Assembly: GCF_030398335.1 (NCBI RefSeq)
Contig: NZ_JAOAOP010000018.1
Span: 1-59,845, forward strand
Source of the DNA: Aquibium sp. A9E412
Lineage (GTDB): Bacteria > Pseudomonadota > Alphaproteobacteria > Rhizobiales > Rhizobiaceae
Length of the DNA stretch: 59,845 bases
Direction of reading: 5' to 3'
The notes below the pieces were generated by a model. The model was not told where the DNA came from. It saw only the letters and a program-made list of their open reading frames with translations, and did no database searches. A program made the translations under genes and the position numbers. This document shows positions 27,865-37,570 of the stretch, one piece after another (position 1 is the stretch's first letter; the number at the start of each line of letters is the position of its first letter).

Positions 27865-28611
27865 ATGCGTCTCGTCAAGCGGTGCGCGCTCGCGCTTCTC
27901 CTGGTCTTCCTTGTGCCGGCCGCGGCCACCGCGGGCTGGTGGGCGCTCAAGGAGCGGCCGGCGAGCTGGCATGCCGCCGACTGGTCGGCCTCCGGCGTGC
28001 TGCCGCCGCCGGCCGGCGACGCCGAGGCGGCGGTCTATCTGATGGCGGCGCGCACCGGCGGGCTCAAGGGCGCCTTCTCGGTGCACAGCTGGCTCGTCGT
28101 CAAGAAGCCCGGCGCGGCGGCCTACGAGCGCTACGACAAGGTCGGCTGGGGCCGGCCGGTGCGGCGCAACGGCTATCCCGCCGACGGGCGCTGGTACTCG
28201 AACCGCCCGGTCGTCGTGCATGCGGTGCGCGGGCGCCGGGCCGAGGCGCTGATCCCGCATATCGAGGCGGCGATCGCCGCCTACCCCTTCGCCCGGCGCG
28301 GCGACTACCGGCTCTGGCCGGGGCCGAACTCCAACAGCTTCGTCGCCCACGTGCTGCGCGCCGTGCCGGCCTTCGGCGCCCGGCTGCCGCCCAATGCGGT
28401 CGGCCGCGACTACCGGCCGGGCCTCGTCGCGCTCGACTGGAGCGCGGCGCCGTTCGAGCTGTCGGCCACGCTGGGCGGCGTCGCCGGCCTCTCGCTCGGC
28501 GCGCGGTCGGGCTTCGAGGTGCATCTGTTCGGCCTGGTCGCCGGCGTCGACCTCGCCCGCCCGGCCCTCAAGATCCCCGCCTACGGCCGGCTGGAGCTGT
28601 TGCGCCGGTAG
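27865..28611 (+). CDS. DUF3750 domain protein
   Basis: The 248-residue protein has an N-terminal signal or anchor ([19 protein letters not shown], about residues 8-26) and one conserved domain with [40 protein letters not shown] and [17 protein letters not shown] (some given in part). The His and the PNSNSF segment recall NlpC/P60-like or LRAT-like cysteine hydrolase folds but I see no catalytic cysteine. It is annotated as DUF3750 elsewhere, function unknown. Its end overlaps the convergent coaX gene by 31 bases. Confidence 0.8.
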   Translation: MRLVKRCALALLLVFLVPAAATAGWWALKERPASWHAADWSASGVLPPPAGDAEAAVYLMAARTGGLKGAFSVHSWLVVKKPGAAAYERYDKVGWGRPVRRNGYPADGRWYSNRPVVVHAVRGRRAEALIPHIEAAIAAYPFARRGDYRLWPGPNSNSFVAHVLRAVPAFGARLPPNAVGRDYRPGLVALDWSAAPFELSATLGGVAGLSLGARSGFEVHLFGLVAGVDLARPALKIPAYGRLELLRR

Positions 28612-29357
28612 ATCTCGAGCAGGCCGCGGATCGTCACGTCGGGGTCGAAATCGTCGATCGCCGCGGTGGCGTCGTAGAACAGCGCCGCGATGCCGCCGGT
28701 CGCCACCACCGTCATCGGCTCGCCGCGCTCGGCCTTGATGCGCGCGATCATGCCCTCGATCAGCGCCACGTAGCCCCAGAAGACGCCCGACTGCATGGCG
28801 CTCACCGTGTCGGTGCCGATGACGCGGCCGGGACGGCGCAGCGCCACGCGCGGCAGCTTGGCGGCTGCGGCGTGCAGCGCCTCGACCGACAGGTGGATGC
28901 CCGGCGCGATGGCGCCGCCCTCGAAGCCGCCGTCAGCCGCCACCACGTCGATCGTCGTCGCGGTGCCGCTGTCGACGACGATCAGCGGGCCGGAATGTGC
29001 GGCATGCGCGCCGATCGCGTTGACGATGCGGTCGGAGCCCACCTCGGACGGCTTGTCGACGCGGATCGGGATGCCGAGCGCGACGTTCTCGCCGATCACC
29101 AGCGGCTCGACGCCGAGATAGCGGCGCGACAGGTTGCGCAGGTTGAACACCGACTGCGGCACCACGCTCGACACGATGCAGGCGTCGAGCGCCTCGAAGC
29201 TGAGCCCGCTCATGGCGAAGAGCTGCGTCAGCCACACGGCGTATTCGTCGGCCGTGCGGTTGGCCTCGGTCGCCGAGCGCCACTGCGCCACCCAGGTGGT
29301 GCCGTCGTGAACGGCGAACATGCTGTTGGTGTTGCCCTGTTCGATGGCCAGAAGCAC
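28581..29357 (-). CDS. coaX: Type III pantothenate kinase
   Basis: The 258-residue enzyme phosphorylates pantothenate, the first step of coenzyme A synthesis. Diagnostic segments are the N-terminal ATP loop [12 protein letters not shown], the [11 protein letters not shown] motif, [13 protein letters not shown] and GGAIAPGI. Type III enzymes are insensitive to CoA feedback. The start is GTG at 29357, placed by the family start and by the purine-rich sequence before it. In many relatives coaX follows the nuo operon and birA; here it stands alone. Confidence 0.94.
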   Translation of the reverse strand: MLLAIEQGNTNSMFAVHDGTTWVAQWRSATEANRTADEYAVWLTQLFAMSGLSFEALDACIVSSVVPQSVFNLRNLSRRYLGVEPLVIGENVALGIPIRVDKPSEVGSDRIVNAIGAHAAHSGPLIVVDSGTATTIDVVAADGGFEGGAIAPGIHLSVEALHAAAAKLPRVALRRPGRVIGTDTVSAMQSGVFWGYVALIEGMIARIKAERGEPMTVVATGGIAALFYDATAAIDDFDPDVTIRGLLEIYRRNSSSRP

Positions 29358-29439
29358 GGCGCGTCCCCCCTTCCTCGACCCTTCCCGGGCCTTGAGCCGC
29401 CCGGCCGCGCGGCCGAAGCCGGCGGCCGGGCGGCGTCGA

Positions 29440-29907
29440 TCAGGAGCCGCCGGCGGCGAGCCGGCCGCGCAGCGTGTCGGCGTCGCCCGTCGCACCGTAG
29501 CGGACGTCGTCGACGACCAGGGCGCCGTCATGGCGCACCAGCACCAGCCTGTCCACCCAGTCCTCACCCGAGGCGTCGGGGAAGGCGTAGCGCACCTCCA
29601 CCACGGTCGTCCCGTCCTCGGCGGAAACCGCGCCGGCCGCGCACTGCGGCGCGCGCGCCGCCACGCTCTGCCACGGCACGCCGTCGGCGAGCGGTCCGCC
29701 ATCCGCCGCGCCGCCGGTCCGGGCGGCCAGCGCCGCGGTCACCGCCTCGGCGAGCGCCGGCGAAGCGAGGTGGATGCGGCCGGCGCCGTCCTCCAGGTCG
29801 CGCAGCCCGCAGAAGGCCTGGGCGAAGGCGGTCGCCTCGCCCTCGTCGGCCTGGGCGGTCGCGCCGGCGGCAAGACACAAGGTGATGGCAAGGGCAAATC
29901 TGCGCAT
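29440..29907 (-). CDS. Small periplasmic protein, DUF3828-like
   Basis: The 155-residue protein has a clear cleavable signal peptide ([19 protein letters not shown]) and a compact domain with alternating hydrophobic strands near the end ([35 protein letters not shown]). It resembles DUF3828-type secreted proteins, but the match is from pattern only. Two cysteines (about residues 33 and 90) could pair in the periplasm. It has a strong GGAG site. Function unknown. Confidence 0.65.
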   Translation of the reverse strand: MRRFALAITLCLAAGATAQADEGEATAFAQAFCGLRDLEDGAGRIHLASPALAEAVTAALAARTGGAADGGPLADGVPWQSVAARAPQCAAGAVSAEDGTTVVEVRYAFPDASGEDWVDRLVLVRHDGALVVDDVRYGATGDADTLRGRLAAGGS

Positions 29908-29971
29908 TCTCGGGGTCTCCTCTCTCTCAGGGGGCTCTCAGGCATTCGCGGTGGGGCGGGCGGCGGGGCTG

Positions 29972-30715
29972 TCAGTCGGCGCGCATGATGCCGGCCACGG
30001 TGAAGCCGCCGTCGATGACCAGCGTGTGGCCGTTGACGAAGCCGGCCTCCGGCGACAGCAGGAAGGCGACGCCCGCGGCGACCTCGCCGGCCCGGCCGTA
30101 GCGGCGCTGCGGCACGCGCTCGAGCCACTGCCGGCGCTCGGCCTCGCCGTGCAGGCGGGCGACCAGCGGCGTGTCGACGGGCCCCGGCGCGACGCAGTTG
30201 ACGCGCACGCCGCGGCTGGCGAGCTCGAGCGCCATCACCTCGCTCATCATCTTCACCGCCGCCTTGGAGGCGCCGTAGGCGGTGCGGCCGCGATTGGCGC
30301 GCAGGCCGGACACCGAGGCGAGATTGACGATCGCCAGCGTCTCGGCCATCCGCTCAACGGCCGCCCGGGCCGCGATGAAGGAGCCGACGAGATTGACCTC
30401 GAGCACCTCGCGGAAGAGCTCCGCGCTGGTCTCCTCGAAGGCCACGTCGCGCGCCACCGCGGCGCAATTGACCAGTCCGCCGAGCGGACCCAGCGCCTCG
30501 ACGGTCTCGTCGAAGGTGTCGGCGACCTCGTCCTCGTCGGTGATGTCGGCGCACAGCAGCAGCGCGCTCTCGCCGGCCAGCCGGTCCTCCGCCTCGTCGA
30601 GCGCGCGGCGGTCGGCATCGACCACCGCCACCGCCCAGCCGTCGTCGAGCAGGCGCTCGGCAACGGCCAGGCCGATGCCCGAGGCGCCGCCGGTGACGAC
30701 GGCCGCGCGGCTCAC
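29972..30715 (-). CDS. Short-chain dehydrogenase/reductase
   Basis: The 247-residue SDR has the cofactor motif TGGASGIG at residues 8-15, Asp in VVDADRR (which favours NAD+ over NADP+), the NCAAVA segment, and the catalytic Ser/Tyr/Lys in LASVSG and AYGASKAA. The C-terminus FVNGHTLVIDGGFT is typical of classical SDRs. It starts at a GTG that overlaps the thiolase stop by four bases, so the two form a couple. I infer that it oxidises or reduces a hydroxyacyl or keto intermediate related to the thiolase substrate. Confidence 0.88.
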   Translation of the reverse strand: MSRAAVVTGGASGIGLAVAERLLDDGWAVAVVDADRRALDEAEDRLAGESALLLCADITDEDEVADTFDETVEALGPLGGLVNCAAVARDVAFEETSAELFREVLEVNLVGSFIAARAAVERMAETLAIVNLASVSGLRANRGRTAYGASKAAVKMMSEVMALELASRGVRVNCVAPGPVDTPLVARLHGEAERRQWLERVPQRRYGRAGEVAAGVAFLLSPEAGFVNGHTLVIDGGFTVAGIMRAD

Positions 30716-31878
30716 TTGATGCGTTCCAGGATCGACACGTAGTTGGCCACCGCCGCGCCGCCCATGTTGAAGATGCCGCCGAGCGCCGCACCGGGCACCT
30801 GGATGCCGTCGGCCTCGCCGGTGAGCTGCATGGCGGTCAGCGCGTGCATCGAAACGCCCGTGGCGCCGATCGGGTGGCCCTTGGCCTTGAGCCCGCCGGA
30901 CGGATTGACCGGCAGCCGCCCGTCCTTCTCCGTCTGGCCCTCGAGCGCCAGCTTGGCGCCCTGGCCCGGCTCGGCGAGCCCCATCGCCTCGTACTCGATC
31001 AGTTCGGCGATCGTGAAGCAGTCGTGCGTCTCGACGAAGGACAGGTCGTCGAGCCCGACGCGCGCCCTGGCCAGCGCCCGCGTCCACGCCTCGCGGCAGC
31101 CCTCGAAGGCGACGATGTCGCGCTTCGACATCGGCAGGAAGTCCTGCACGTGCTCGTTGGCGCGGAAGGCCACCGCGCGGCGCATCGACAGCGCCGTCTC
31201 GGTGTCGGCCAGCACGATCGCAGCCGCGCCGTCGGAGACCAGCGAGCAGTCGGTGCGCTTCAGCGGGCCGGCGACGTACGGGTTCTTGTCGCTCTCCTGG
31301 CGGCAGAACGCATAGCCGAGATCCTTGCGCATCTGGGCGTAGGGGTTGTCGACGCCGTTCCTGTGGTTCTTGGCGGCGATCCTGGCCAGCGCGTCGGACT
31401 GGTCGCCGTAGCGCTGGAAATAGGCGCTGGCGATCTTGCCGAAGACGCCGGCGAAACCGGCCGGCGTGTCGCCGTCCTCCGGCAGGTAGGAGGCCTTGAG
31501 CAGGTTGGCGGCGATCTCGGCGCCCGGCGTCTTGGTCATCTGCTCGGCGCCGACCACCAGCACGATGCGCGCGGCGCGCGCGTCGATGGCGCGCAGGCCC
31601 TGGCGCACCGCCGCCGAGCCGGTCGCGCAGGCGTTCTCCACCCGCGTCGCCGGCTTGAAGCGCAGCCGGTCGTCGGCCTGCAGCACCAGGCTGGCGGTGA
31701 AGTCCTGCGGCGAGAAGCCGGCGTTGAAGTGGCCAAGCACGATCTCGTCCACGTCCTGCGGCGCCACGCCGGCATGCTCGAGCGCGGCGGTGGCCACGCC
31801 CGTGATCAGGCCTTCCAGCGTCTCGTCCTCGAGCTTGCCGAAGCGCGAATGCGCCCAGCCGACGATCGAAGCGGTCAT
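30712..31878 (-). CDS. Thiolase, SCPx-like (non-decarboxylating)
   Basis: The 388-residue protein belongs to the SCP2-type thiolases. The acyl-enzyme cysteine is C84 in VENACATGSAA, followed by THDCFTIAE and the C-terminal KGHPIGATG. It lacks the second CxG cysteine of biosynthetic thiolases, as usual for this subgroup, which handles branched or steroid-like acyl-CoAs in some bacteria. It is co-transcribed with the SDR. It diverges from betI, and the BetI-type palindrome lies 119 bases upstream of its start, so it may be in the same regulon. The substrate is not known. Confidence 0.88.
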   Translation of the reverse strand: MTASIVGWAHSRFGKLEDETLEGLITGVATAALEHAGVAPQDVDEIVLGHFNAGFSPQDFTASLVLQADDRLRFKPATRVENACATGSAAVRQGLRAIDARAARIVLVVGAEQMTKTPGAEIAANLLKASYLPEDGDTPAGFAGVFGKIASAYFQRYGDQSDALARIAAKNHRNGVDNPYAQMRKDLGYAFCRQESDKNPYVAGPLKRTDCSLVSDGAAAIVLADTETALSMRRAVAFRANEHVQDFLPMSKRDIVAFEGCREAWTRALARARVGLDDLSFVETHDCFTIAELIEYEAMGLAEPGQGAKLALEGQTEKDGRLPVNPSGGLKAKGHPIGATGVSMHALTAMQLTGEADGIQVPGAALGGIFNMGGAAVANYVSILERIK

Positions 31879-31996
31879 ACGGGTCTCCAGGAGATCATTG
31901 CGCGTTGGCCGCAGTATCTCACATTCCGCGGCGCACAACAAGATGTTCAAAGATGAACTATCTTGCGTTTGCCGCGTTCTGGCCGCAGGATTTTTG

Positions 31997-32016
31997 TTGA
32001 TTGACGGATCAATCAA
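31997..32016. promoter_or_regulatory. BetI-type operator
   Basis: A perfect palindrome, TTGATTGA-N4-TCAATCAA, lies between the leftward thiolase and the rightward betI, 45 bases before the betI start. Half-sites of the form TTGATTG are known for BetI, the choline-responsive repressor of bet genes. I infer autoregulation of betI and control of the bet operon, and possible control of the thiolase/SDR pair. Confidence 0.8.
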
Positions 32017-32061
32017 AACTAGCCTCCCCGCAACGCTGAGAGGAGCCCCAAGAGGAGCCGC

Positions 32062-32658
32062 ATGCCGCGAACGGGAATGGAGCCGGTGCGCCGGCAGGCG
32101 TTGATCGACGCCGCGATCGAGGCGATCGGCGCGCGCGGCTCGCTCGACGTGACGATGGCCGACATCGCCGGCCGGGCCGGCGTCTCCTCGGCGCTGGCGC
32201 ATCACTATTTCGGCGCCAAGGAGGCGCTGCTCGCCGCCACCATGCGCCACATCCTGGCCGCGCTCGGCGCCGACGCCCGGCAGGCGCTGGCCGCCGCCGC
32301 GAGCCCGCGCGCACGCGTCTCGGCGATCATCCGCGTGTCCTTCTCGCCGGCCCAGTTCCGGCCGGAGATCGTCGCCGCCTGGCTCGCCTTCTACGTCGAG
32401 GCGCAGCGCTCGGCGGTGCTCAAGCGGCTGCTCACCGTCTACGCCCGGCGGCTGCGCTCCGACCTGATGAGCGGTCTCGTGCGGCTGATGCCGCGCCCGG
32501 CGGCCGCGCGCGCGGCCGAGGGCATCGCCGCCTTGATCGACGGGCTCTACATCCGCCACGCGCTCGCCGACCGCGCGCCAGACGCCGCGGCCGCCGTCGC
32601 GCTGGTCGAGGACTATCTGGCGCTGCAGCTCGCCGCCGCGGCGGGGCGCGCGTCATGA
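32062..32658 (+). CDS. betI: Choline-responsive repressor BetI (TetR family)
   Basis: The 198-residue TetR-family regulator has the N-terminal helix-turn-helix with the BetI pattern [28 protein letters not shown] (given in part, residues 30-57) and the ligand-domain segment [23 protein letters not shown] (given in part). BetI represses choline oxidation genes and is released by choline. It is the first gene of the bet operon, with a palindromic operator 45 bases upstream and a GAGGAG ribosome-binding site. Its stop overlaps the betC start by four bases. Confidence 0.95.
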   Translation: MPRTGMEPVRRQALIDAAIEAIGARGSLDVTMADIAGRAGVSSALAHHYFGAKEALLAATMRHILAALGADARQALAAAASPRARVSAIIRVSFSPAQFRPEIVAAWLAFYVEAQRSAVLKRLLTVYARRLRSDLMSGLVRLMPRPAAARAAEGIAALIDGLYIRHALADRAPDAAAAVALVEDYLALQLAAAAGRAS

Positions 32659-34181
32659 GCCGGCGGCCCAACATCCTCGTGCTGATGGCCGACCAGCTCA
32701 CCGGCACGCTGTTCGACGACGGCCCGGCCGGCTTCCTGCACGCGCCCAACCTGGCCGCGCTGGCCGGGCGCTCGGCGCGCTTTTCGGCCGCCTACACCGC
32801 CTCGCCGCTCTGCGCGCCCGGCCGCGCCTCCTTCATGAGCGGCCAGCTTCCCTCGCGCACCCGCGTCTACGACAACGCCGCCGAGTTCGCCTCCGACATC
32901 CCGACCTTCGCGCATCATCTGCGCGCGGCCGGCTATCTCACCTGCCTGTCGGGCAAGATGCACTTCGTCGGCCCCGACCAGCTGCACGGCTTCGAGGAGC
33001 GGCTGACGACCGACATCTATCCGGCCGATTTCGGCTGGACGCCCGACTACCGCCGGCCCGGCGAGCGCATCGACTGGTGGTACCACAATCTCGGCTCGGT
33101 CACCGGTGCCGGCACGGCCGAGATCACCAACCAGCTCGAATATGACGACGAGGTCGCCTTCCAGGCGATCCAGAAGCTCTACGCGCTGGCGCGGTCGCGC
33201 GACGACGCGGCGCGGCGGCCGTGGTGCCTCACCGTCTCCTTCACCCACCCGCACGACCCGTTCGTGGCGCGCCGGCGCTTCTGGGACCTCTATGCCGACA
33301 GCACCGCGCTGGCGCCGCAGGTCGCCGCCCTGCCCTTTGCCGCGCAGGACCCGCATTCGCAACGCCTGCTGCGCGCCAGCGACCACGAGGCCTACGCGAT
33401 CGGCGCGGCGGAGATCGCCCGCGCCCGGCGCGGCTACTTCGCCAACATCAGCTATGTCGACGCCCAGATGGGCGCCATCCTCGACGTGCTGCGCGCCACG
33501 CGCATGGAGGACGACACCGTCGTCCTGTTCACCTCCGACCACGGCGAGATGCTCGGCGAGCGCGGCCTGTGGTTCAAGATGAGCTTCTTCGAGGGCTCGG
33601 CGCGCGTGCCGCTGATGATCGCCGGGCCGGACATCGCGCCCGGCCGCATCGCCGAGCCGGTCTCCACCCTCGACGTCAACCCGACGCTGTGCGCGCTCGC
33701 CGGCGTCGACCTGGCGGCCGTGGCGCCGTGGACCGACGGCCGGCCGCTCCTGCCGCTCATGCACGGCGAGCCGCGCGGCGCGCCGGTGCCGATGGAATAC
33801 GCCGCCGAGGGCTCCGAGGCGCCGATGGTGGCGCTGCGCGAGGGCCGGCACAAATTCGTCCACTGCGCGATCGACCCGCCGCAACTGTTTGATCTGGAAT
33901 CGGATCCGCAGGAGCGGGTCAACCTGGCCGAGGATCCCGCGCATGCCGGGCTGGTCGAGGCCTTCGCCGCCCGCGTCGCCGCGCGCTGGGACATGGACGC
34001 CTTCGACCGGGCGGTGCGCGAGAGCCAGGCACGCCGCCTCGCCGTCTATCCGGCGCTGCGCAACGGCGCCTACTACCCATGGGACTACCAGCCGCTGCAG
34101 CGCGCCTCGGAGCGCTACATGCGCAACCACATGGACCTCAACGTGCTCGAGCAGGACAAGCGGTTTCCGCGCGGAGAATGA
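32655..34181 (+). CDS. betC: Choline-sulfatase
   Basis: The 508-residue sulfatase hydrolyses choline-O-sulfate to choline and sulfate. The formylglycine site is [11 protein letters not shown] with C53 as the residue to be modified. Metal-binding Asp residues appear in NILVLMADQ and in [11 protein letters not shown]. The C-terminal extension ([24 protein letters not shown], given in part) is characteristic of BetC. No signal peptide is present, so it is cytoplasmic, and choline sulfate must be imported by a transporter not found in this window. It is coupled to betI (ATGA). Confidence 0.95.
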   Translation: MSRRPNILVLMADQLTGTLFDDGPAGFLHAPNLAALAGRSARFSAAYTASPLCAPGRASFMSGQLPSRTRVYDNAAEFASDIPTFAHHLRAAGYLTCLSGKMHFVGPDQLHGFEERLTTDIYPADFGWTPDYRRPGERIDWWYHNLGSVTGAGTAEITNQLEYDDEVAFQAIQKLYALARSRDDAARRPWCLTVSFTHPHDPFVARRRFWDLYADSTALAPQVAALPFAAQDPHSQRLLRASDHEAYAIGAAEIARARRGYFANISYVDAQMGAILDVLRATRMEDDTVVLFTSDHGEMLGERGLWFKMSFFEGSARVPLMIAGPDIAPGRIAEPVSTLDVNPTLCALAGVDLAAVAPWTDGRPLLPLMHGEPRGAPVPMEYAAEGSEAPMVALREGRHKFVHCAIDPPQLFDLESDPQERVNLAEDPAHAGLVEAFAARVAARWDMDAFDRAVRESQARRLAVYPALRNGAYYPWDYQPLQRASERYMRNHMDLNVLEQDKRFPRGE

Positions 34182-34182
34182 C

Positions 34183-34815
34183 ATGCTGACGATCTGGGGA
34201 CGCGCCACTTCGGTCAACGTTCAAGCGGTGATGTGGACGGTCGGCGAGCTCGGCCTCGCGCACCGGCGCATCGATGCCGGCGGCCAGTATGGCGGCCTCG
34301 ACGCGCCCGACTTCCTGGCCATGAACCCGAACGGGCTGGTGCCGGTGCTGGAGGACGGCGCGCTGACCCTTTGGGAGAGCGCGGCGATCGTGCGCTATCT
34401 GGCCGCCGTGCACGGCGACGCCCGCTTCTGGCCCACCGATCCGGCCGAGCGCGCGCGGCTCGACATGTGGGCGGAGTGGGCACGCGCCAGCTTCTATCCC
34501 GCCTTCATCGGCGGGCTGTTCGCGTTGATCGTGCGCACGCCCGGCCGCACGCCGCAGGCGGTCGCCGGGGCGGAGGCGCAGGTGGCGCGGCTCGCGGCCA
34601 TCGCCGACCGGCACCTCGCCGACCGGCCCTTCCTCGGCGGCGCGGCGCCGTGCTTCGCCGACATCATGCTCGGCAGCCAGCTCTACCGCTACTTCACGCT
34701 CGACTGCGCGCGCGCCGACACGCCGCATCTGGCGGCCTACTATGCGCGGCTCGCCGAACGGCCCGCCTATCGCGAGCATGTGATGGTGTCCTACGAGAGC
34801 CTTTGGGTGCGATGA
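34183..34815 (+). CDS. Glutathione S-transferase-like protein
   Basis: The 210-residue protein has the thioredoxin-like N-terminal domain (LTIWGRATSVNVQAVMWTV, then NPNGLVPVLEDG with the cis-proline, and LWESAAIVRYLA with the glutathione-contacting Glu/Ser) and an all-helical C-terminal domain. It begins one base after the betC stop and overlaps the next gene by four bases, so it is an integral member of the bet operon. A glutathione transferase is not a standard bet gene. Its role could be formaldehyde or aldehyde handling, or an unrelated detoxification; that is inference. Confidence 0.88.
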   Translation: MLTIWGRATSVNVQAVMWTVGELGLAHRRIDAGGQYGGLDAPDFLAMNPNGLVPVLEDGALTLWESAAIVRYLAAVHGDARFWPTDPAERARLDMWAEWARASFYPAFIGGLFALIVRTPGRTPQAVAGAEAQVARLAAIADRHLADRPFLGGAAPCFADIMLGSQLYRYFTLDCARADTPHLAAYYARLAERPAYREHVMVSYESLWVR

Positions 34816-35801
34816 TCCCGTCGCTTCGAGAGCTTGAGGCCGCGCACGCGGCGACCGCCCGGGTGGCGCAGGAGACGCCGCTGCTGCGCTCGGCCGCGCT
34901 CGCCCGGGCGACCGGTGCGCGGGCCGTCCACGTCAAGGCCGAATCGCTGCAATGGACCGGCTCCTTCAAGCTGCGCGGCGCCTACTGGCGGCTCCGGCAG
35001 CTCGCGCCCGAGGACGCCGCGCGCGGCGTGGTGGCGCATTCCTCCGGCAATTTCGCGCAGGGGCTGGCGGCCGCCGGCGCGGCGCTCGGCGTGCCGGTCA
35101 CCATCGTCATGCCGGCCGACGCGCCGGCCGCCAAGCGGCAGGCCGCGCAGGACCACGGCGCCACCGTGATCTCCACCGAGCACGGCGATCGGCCGCGCGA
35201 GGAGGTGGCGGCCGAGCGCGCCGACGCGATCGCCGCCGACGAAGGCCTGGTGCGGCTGCACCCCTTCGACGATCCGCATGTGGTGGCCGGCCAGGCGGGC
35301 GTCGGCATGGAGGCGCTCGACCAGTACGAGCGGCTCGGCACGCAGGCCGACATCGTGTTGTGCTGCGTCGGCGGCGGCGGGCTGATCGCCGGCGTGGCGG
35401 CCGCCTTCCACCACCGCTCGCCGGAAACCCGCGTCGTCGCCGTCGAGCCGGAAGGCTTCGACGGCATGGGCCGCTCGCTCGCCGCCGGCGCGGCGCTGAC
35501 CGTGCCGCTCGGCGCGCCGAGCATCTGCGACGGGCTGATGGCGCGGCGGCCGGGCGCCGCCCCCTTCGCCGTCGTGCAGGCGGCCGGCGTCGCCGGTGTC
35601 GCCGTCGGCGACGCGGCGGTGCGGCGCGCCATGCGCTTTGCCTTCGAGCGGCTGAAGCTGGTGCTCGAGCCGTCCGGCGCGGCCGCGCTCGCCGCGCTGC
35701 TCGACGGCGCGGTCGACGTCGACGGCCGCCGCGTCATGGTGGTGGCGACCGGCGGCAACGTGGCGCTCGAGGCCTTCATGCGGCATGTCGGCCATGGCTG
35801 A
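34812..35801 (+). CDS. Threonine/serine ammonia-lyase-like PLP enzyme
   Basis: The 329-residue fold II PLP enzyme matches threonine dehydratases and serine racemases. The PLP lysine is K53 in [12 protein letters not shown], Asn in [10 protein letters not shown] binds the cofactor, and the phosphate loop is [11 protein letters not shown]. No ACT regulatory domain follows, so it resembles the catabolic type. It is embedded between gst and betA with overlaps at both ends. I infer that it could deaminate serine produced from glycine at the end of betaine breakdown; hydroxy-amino-acid racemase activity is an alternative. Confidence 0.85.
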   Translation: MIPSLRELEAAHAATARVAQETPLLRSAALARATGARAVHVKAESLQWTGSFKLRGAYWRLRQLAPEDAARGVVAHSSGNFAQGLAAAGAALGVPVTIVMPADAPAAKRQAAQDHGATVISTEHGDRPREEVAAERADAIAADEGLVRLHPFDDPHVVAGQAGVGMEALDQYERLGTQADIVLCCVGGGGLIAGVAAAFHHRSPETRVVAVEPEGFDGMGRSLAAGAALTVPLGAPSICDGLMARRPGAAPFAVVQAAGVAGVAVGDAAVRRAMRFAFERLKLVLEPSGAAALAALLDGAVDVDGRRVMVVATGGNVALEAFMRHVGHG

Positions 35802-37446
35802 GGCGGACTATGTCATCGTCGGCTCCGGCTCGGCCGGCTCGGCCCTCGCCGCCCGGCTGTCGGAGGACGGCCGCCATTCGGTGATCGTCATCGAGTTCGG
35901 CGGCTCCGACGCCGGCCCGCTGATCCAGATGCCGGCGGCGCTGTCCTTCCCGATGAACATGAGCCTCTACGACTGGGGCTACACCAGCGAGCCCGAGCCG
36001 CATCTCGGCGGCCGCCGCCTCGCCACGCCGCGCGGCAAGGTGATCGGCGGCTCGTCGTCGATCAACGGCATGGTCTATGTGCGCGGCCACGCGCGCGACT
36101 TCGACCACTGGGCCGAGAGCGGCGCGGCCGGCTGGTCCTTCGCCGACGTGCTGCCCTACTTCAAGCGCCTGGAGACCGCGCATGACGGCGAGGCCGGCTG
36201 GCGCGGCACCGACGGGCCGATGCATGTGCGCCACGGCACCCGGCTGAACCCGCTCTACGCCGCCTTCACCGAGGCGGGCCGCCAGGCCGGGTTCGAGCTC
36301 ACGCCCGACTACAACGGCGCCAAGCAGGAAGGCTTCGGCGCGATGGAGCAGACGATCCACCAGGGACGCCGCTGGTCGGCCGCCAACGCCTATCTCAAGC
36401 CGGCGCTCAAGCGCCCGAACCTGACGCTTTTCAGGGGCTTGGCGCGCCGCGTGGTGATCGAGAATCAACGCGCCACCGGGGTCGAGGTGGACGCTCGCGG
36501 AACGATTCAGGTCGTTCGCGCGCGACGCGAGGTGGTGCTCGCCGCCTCCGCCGTCAACTCGCCGAAGCTGCTCATGCTGTCGGGCATCGGGCCGGCGGCC
36601 CATCTGAATGCACACGGCATCGGCGTGGTCGCCGACCGGCCGGGCGTCGGCCAGAACCTGCAGGACCATCTCGAGCTCTACATCCAGCAGGAATCGACCC
36701 AGCCGATCACGCTCTATTCCAAGCTCAATCTGTTCTCCAAGGCGCTGATCGGGGCGCAGTGGCTGCTCTTCAAGTCCGGCCTCGGCGCCAGCAACCACTT
36801 CGAGGCGGCCGCCTTCGTGCGCTCGGCGCCGGGCGTGGAGTATCCCGACATCCAGTTCCACTTCCTGCCCGTGGCGATCCGCTACGACGGCAAGGCGGCC
36901 GCCCGCGCGCACGGCTTCCAGGCGCATGTCGGGCCGATGCGCTCGCCCTCGCGCGGCAGCGTGTCGCTGCGCTCGCCCGACCCGGCCGACAAGCCGGTGA
37001 TCCGCTTCAACTACATGGCCCATCCCGACGACTGGCGCGACTTCCGCCACTGCATCCGGCTGACGCGCGAGATCTTCGCGCAGCCCGCCTTCGACGCCTT
37101 CCGCGGCCGCGAGATCGCGCCCGGCGACGCCGTGCAGTCGGACGCCGCGCTCGACGACTTCATCCGCGACCACGCCGAAAGCGCCTACCACCCGTGCGGC
37201 ACGTGCCGCATGGGCCACGCCAACGACCCGCACGCCGTCGTCGATCCGCAATGCCGGGTGATCGGCGTCGAGGCGCTGCGCGTCGCCGATTCGTCGATCT
37301 TCCCGCGCATCACCAACGGCAACCTGAACGCGCCCTCCATCATGGTCGGCGAGAAGGCCTCGGACCACATTCTCGGCCGCCAGCCGCTGGCGCCGTCGAA
37401 CCGGGAGCCGTGGATCAACCCGCGCTGGCGCGACAGCGACCGCTGA
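35794..37446 (+). CDS. betA: Choline dehydrogenase (GMC flavoprotein)
   Basis: The 550-residue FAD enzyme oxidises choline to betaine aldehyde at the membrane. The dinucleotide motif is [16 protein letters not shown], the GMC signatures are [18 protein letters not shown] and [16 protein letters not shown], and the active site shows HPCGTCRMG and [17 protein letters not shown]. An in-frame ATG at 35785 is an alternative start. It overlaps the preceding PLP enzyme gene by eight bases or more. The following 124-base gap before betB may hold a weak internal promoter. Confidence 0.95.
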   Translation: MAEADYVIVGSGSAGSALAARLSEDGRHSVIVIEFGGSDAGPLIQMPAALSFPMNMSLYDWGYTSEPEPHLGGRRLATPRGKVIGGSSSINGMVYVRGHARDFDHWAESGAAGWSFADVLPYFKRLETAHDGEAGWRGTDGPMHVRHGTRLNPLYAAFTEAGRQAGFELTPDYNGAKQEGFGAMEQTIHQGRRWSAANAYLKPALKRPNLTLFRGLARRVVIENQRATGVEVDARGTIQVVRARREVVLAASAVNSPKLLMLSGIGPAAHLNAHGIGVVADRPGVGQNLQDHLELYIQQESTQPITLYSKLNLFSKALIGAQWLLFKSGLGASNHFEAAAFVRSAPGVEYPDIQFHFLPVAIRYDGKAAARAHGFQAHVGPMRSPSRGSVSLRSPDPADKPVIRFNYMAHPDDWRDFRHCIRLTREIFAQPAFDAFRGREIAPGDAVQSDAALDDFIRDHAESAYHPCGTCRMGHANDPHAVVDPQCRVIGVEALRVADSSIFPRITNGNLNAPSIMVGEKASDHILGRQPLAPSNREPWINPRWRDSDR

Positions 37447-37570
37447 GCGGACCGCGGGATCGGGCCGCGGCCGAAAAGCGTTGTTCGTCAATTCGCTGCG
37501 GCGAAGACCGCACAAACCGATTCCGGCCGCCGCCGCCAGGACGGCAGGCCGACAGCGCAAGGAGGCAGCG

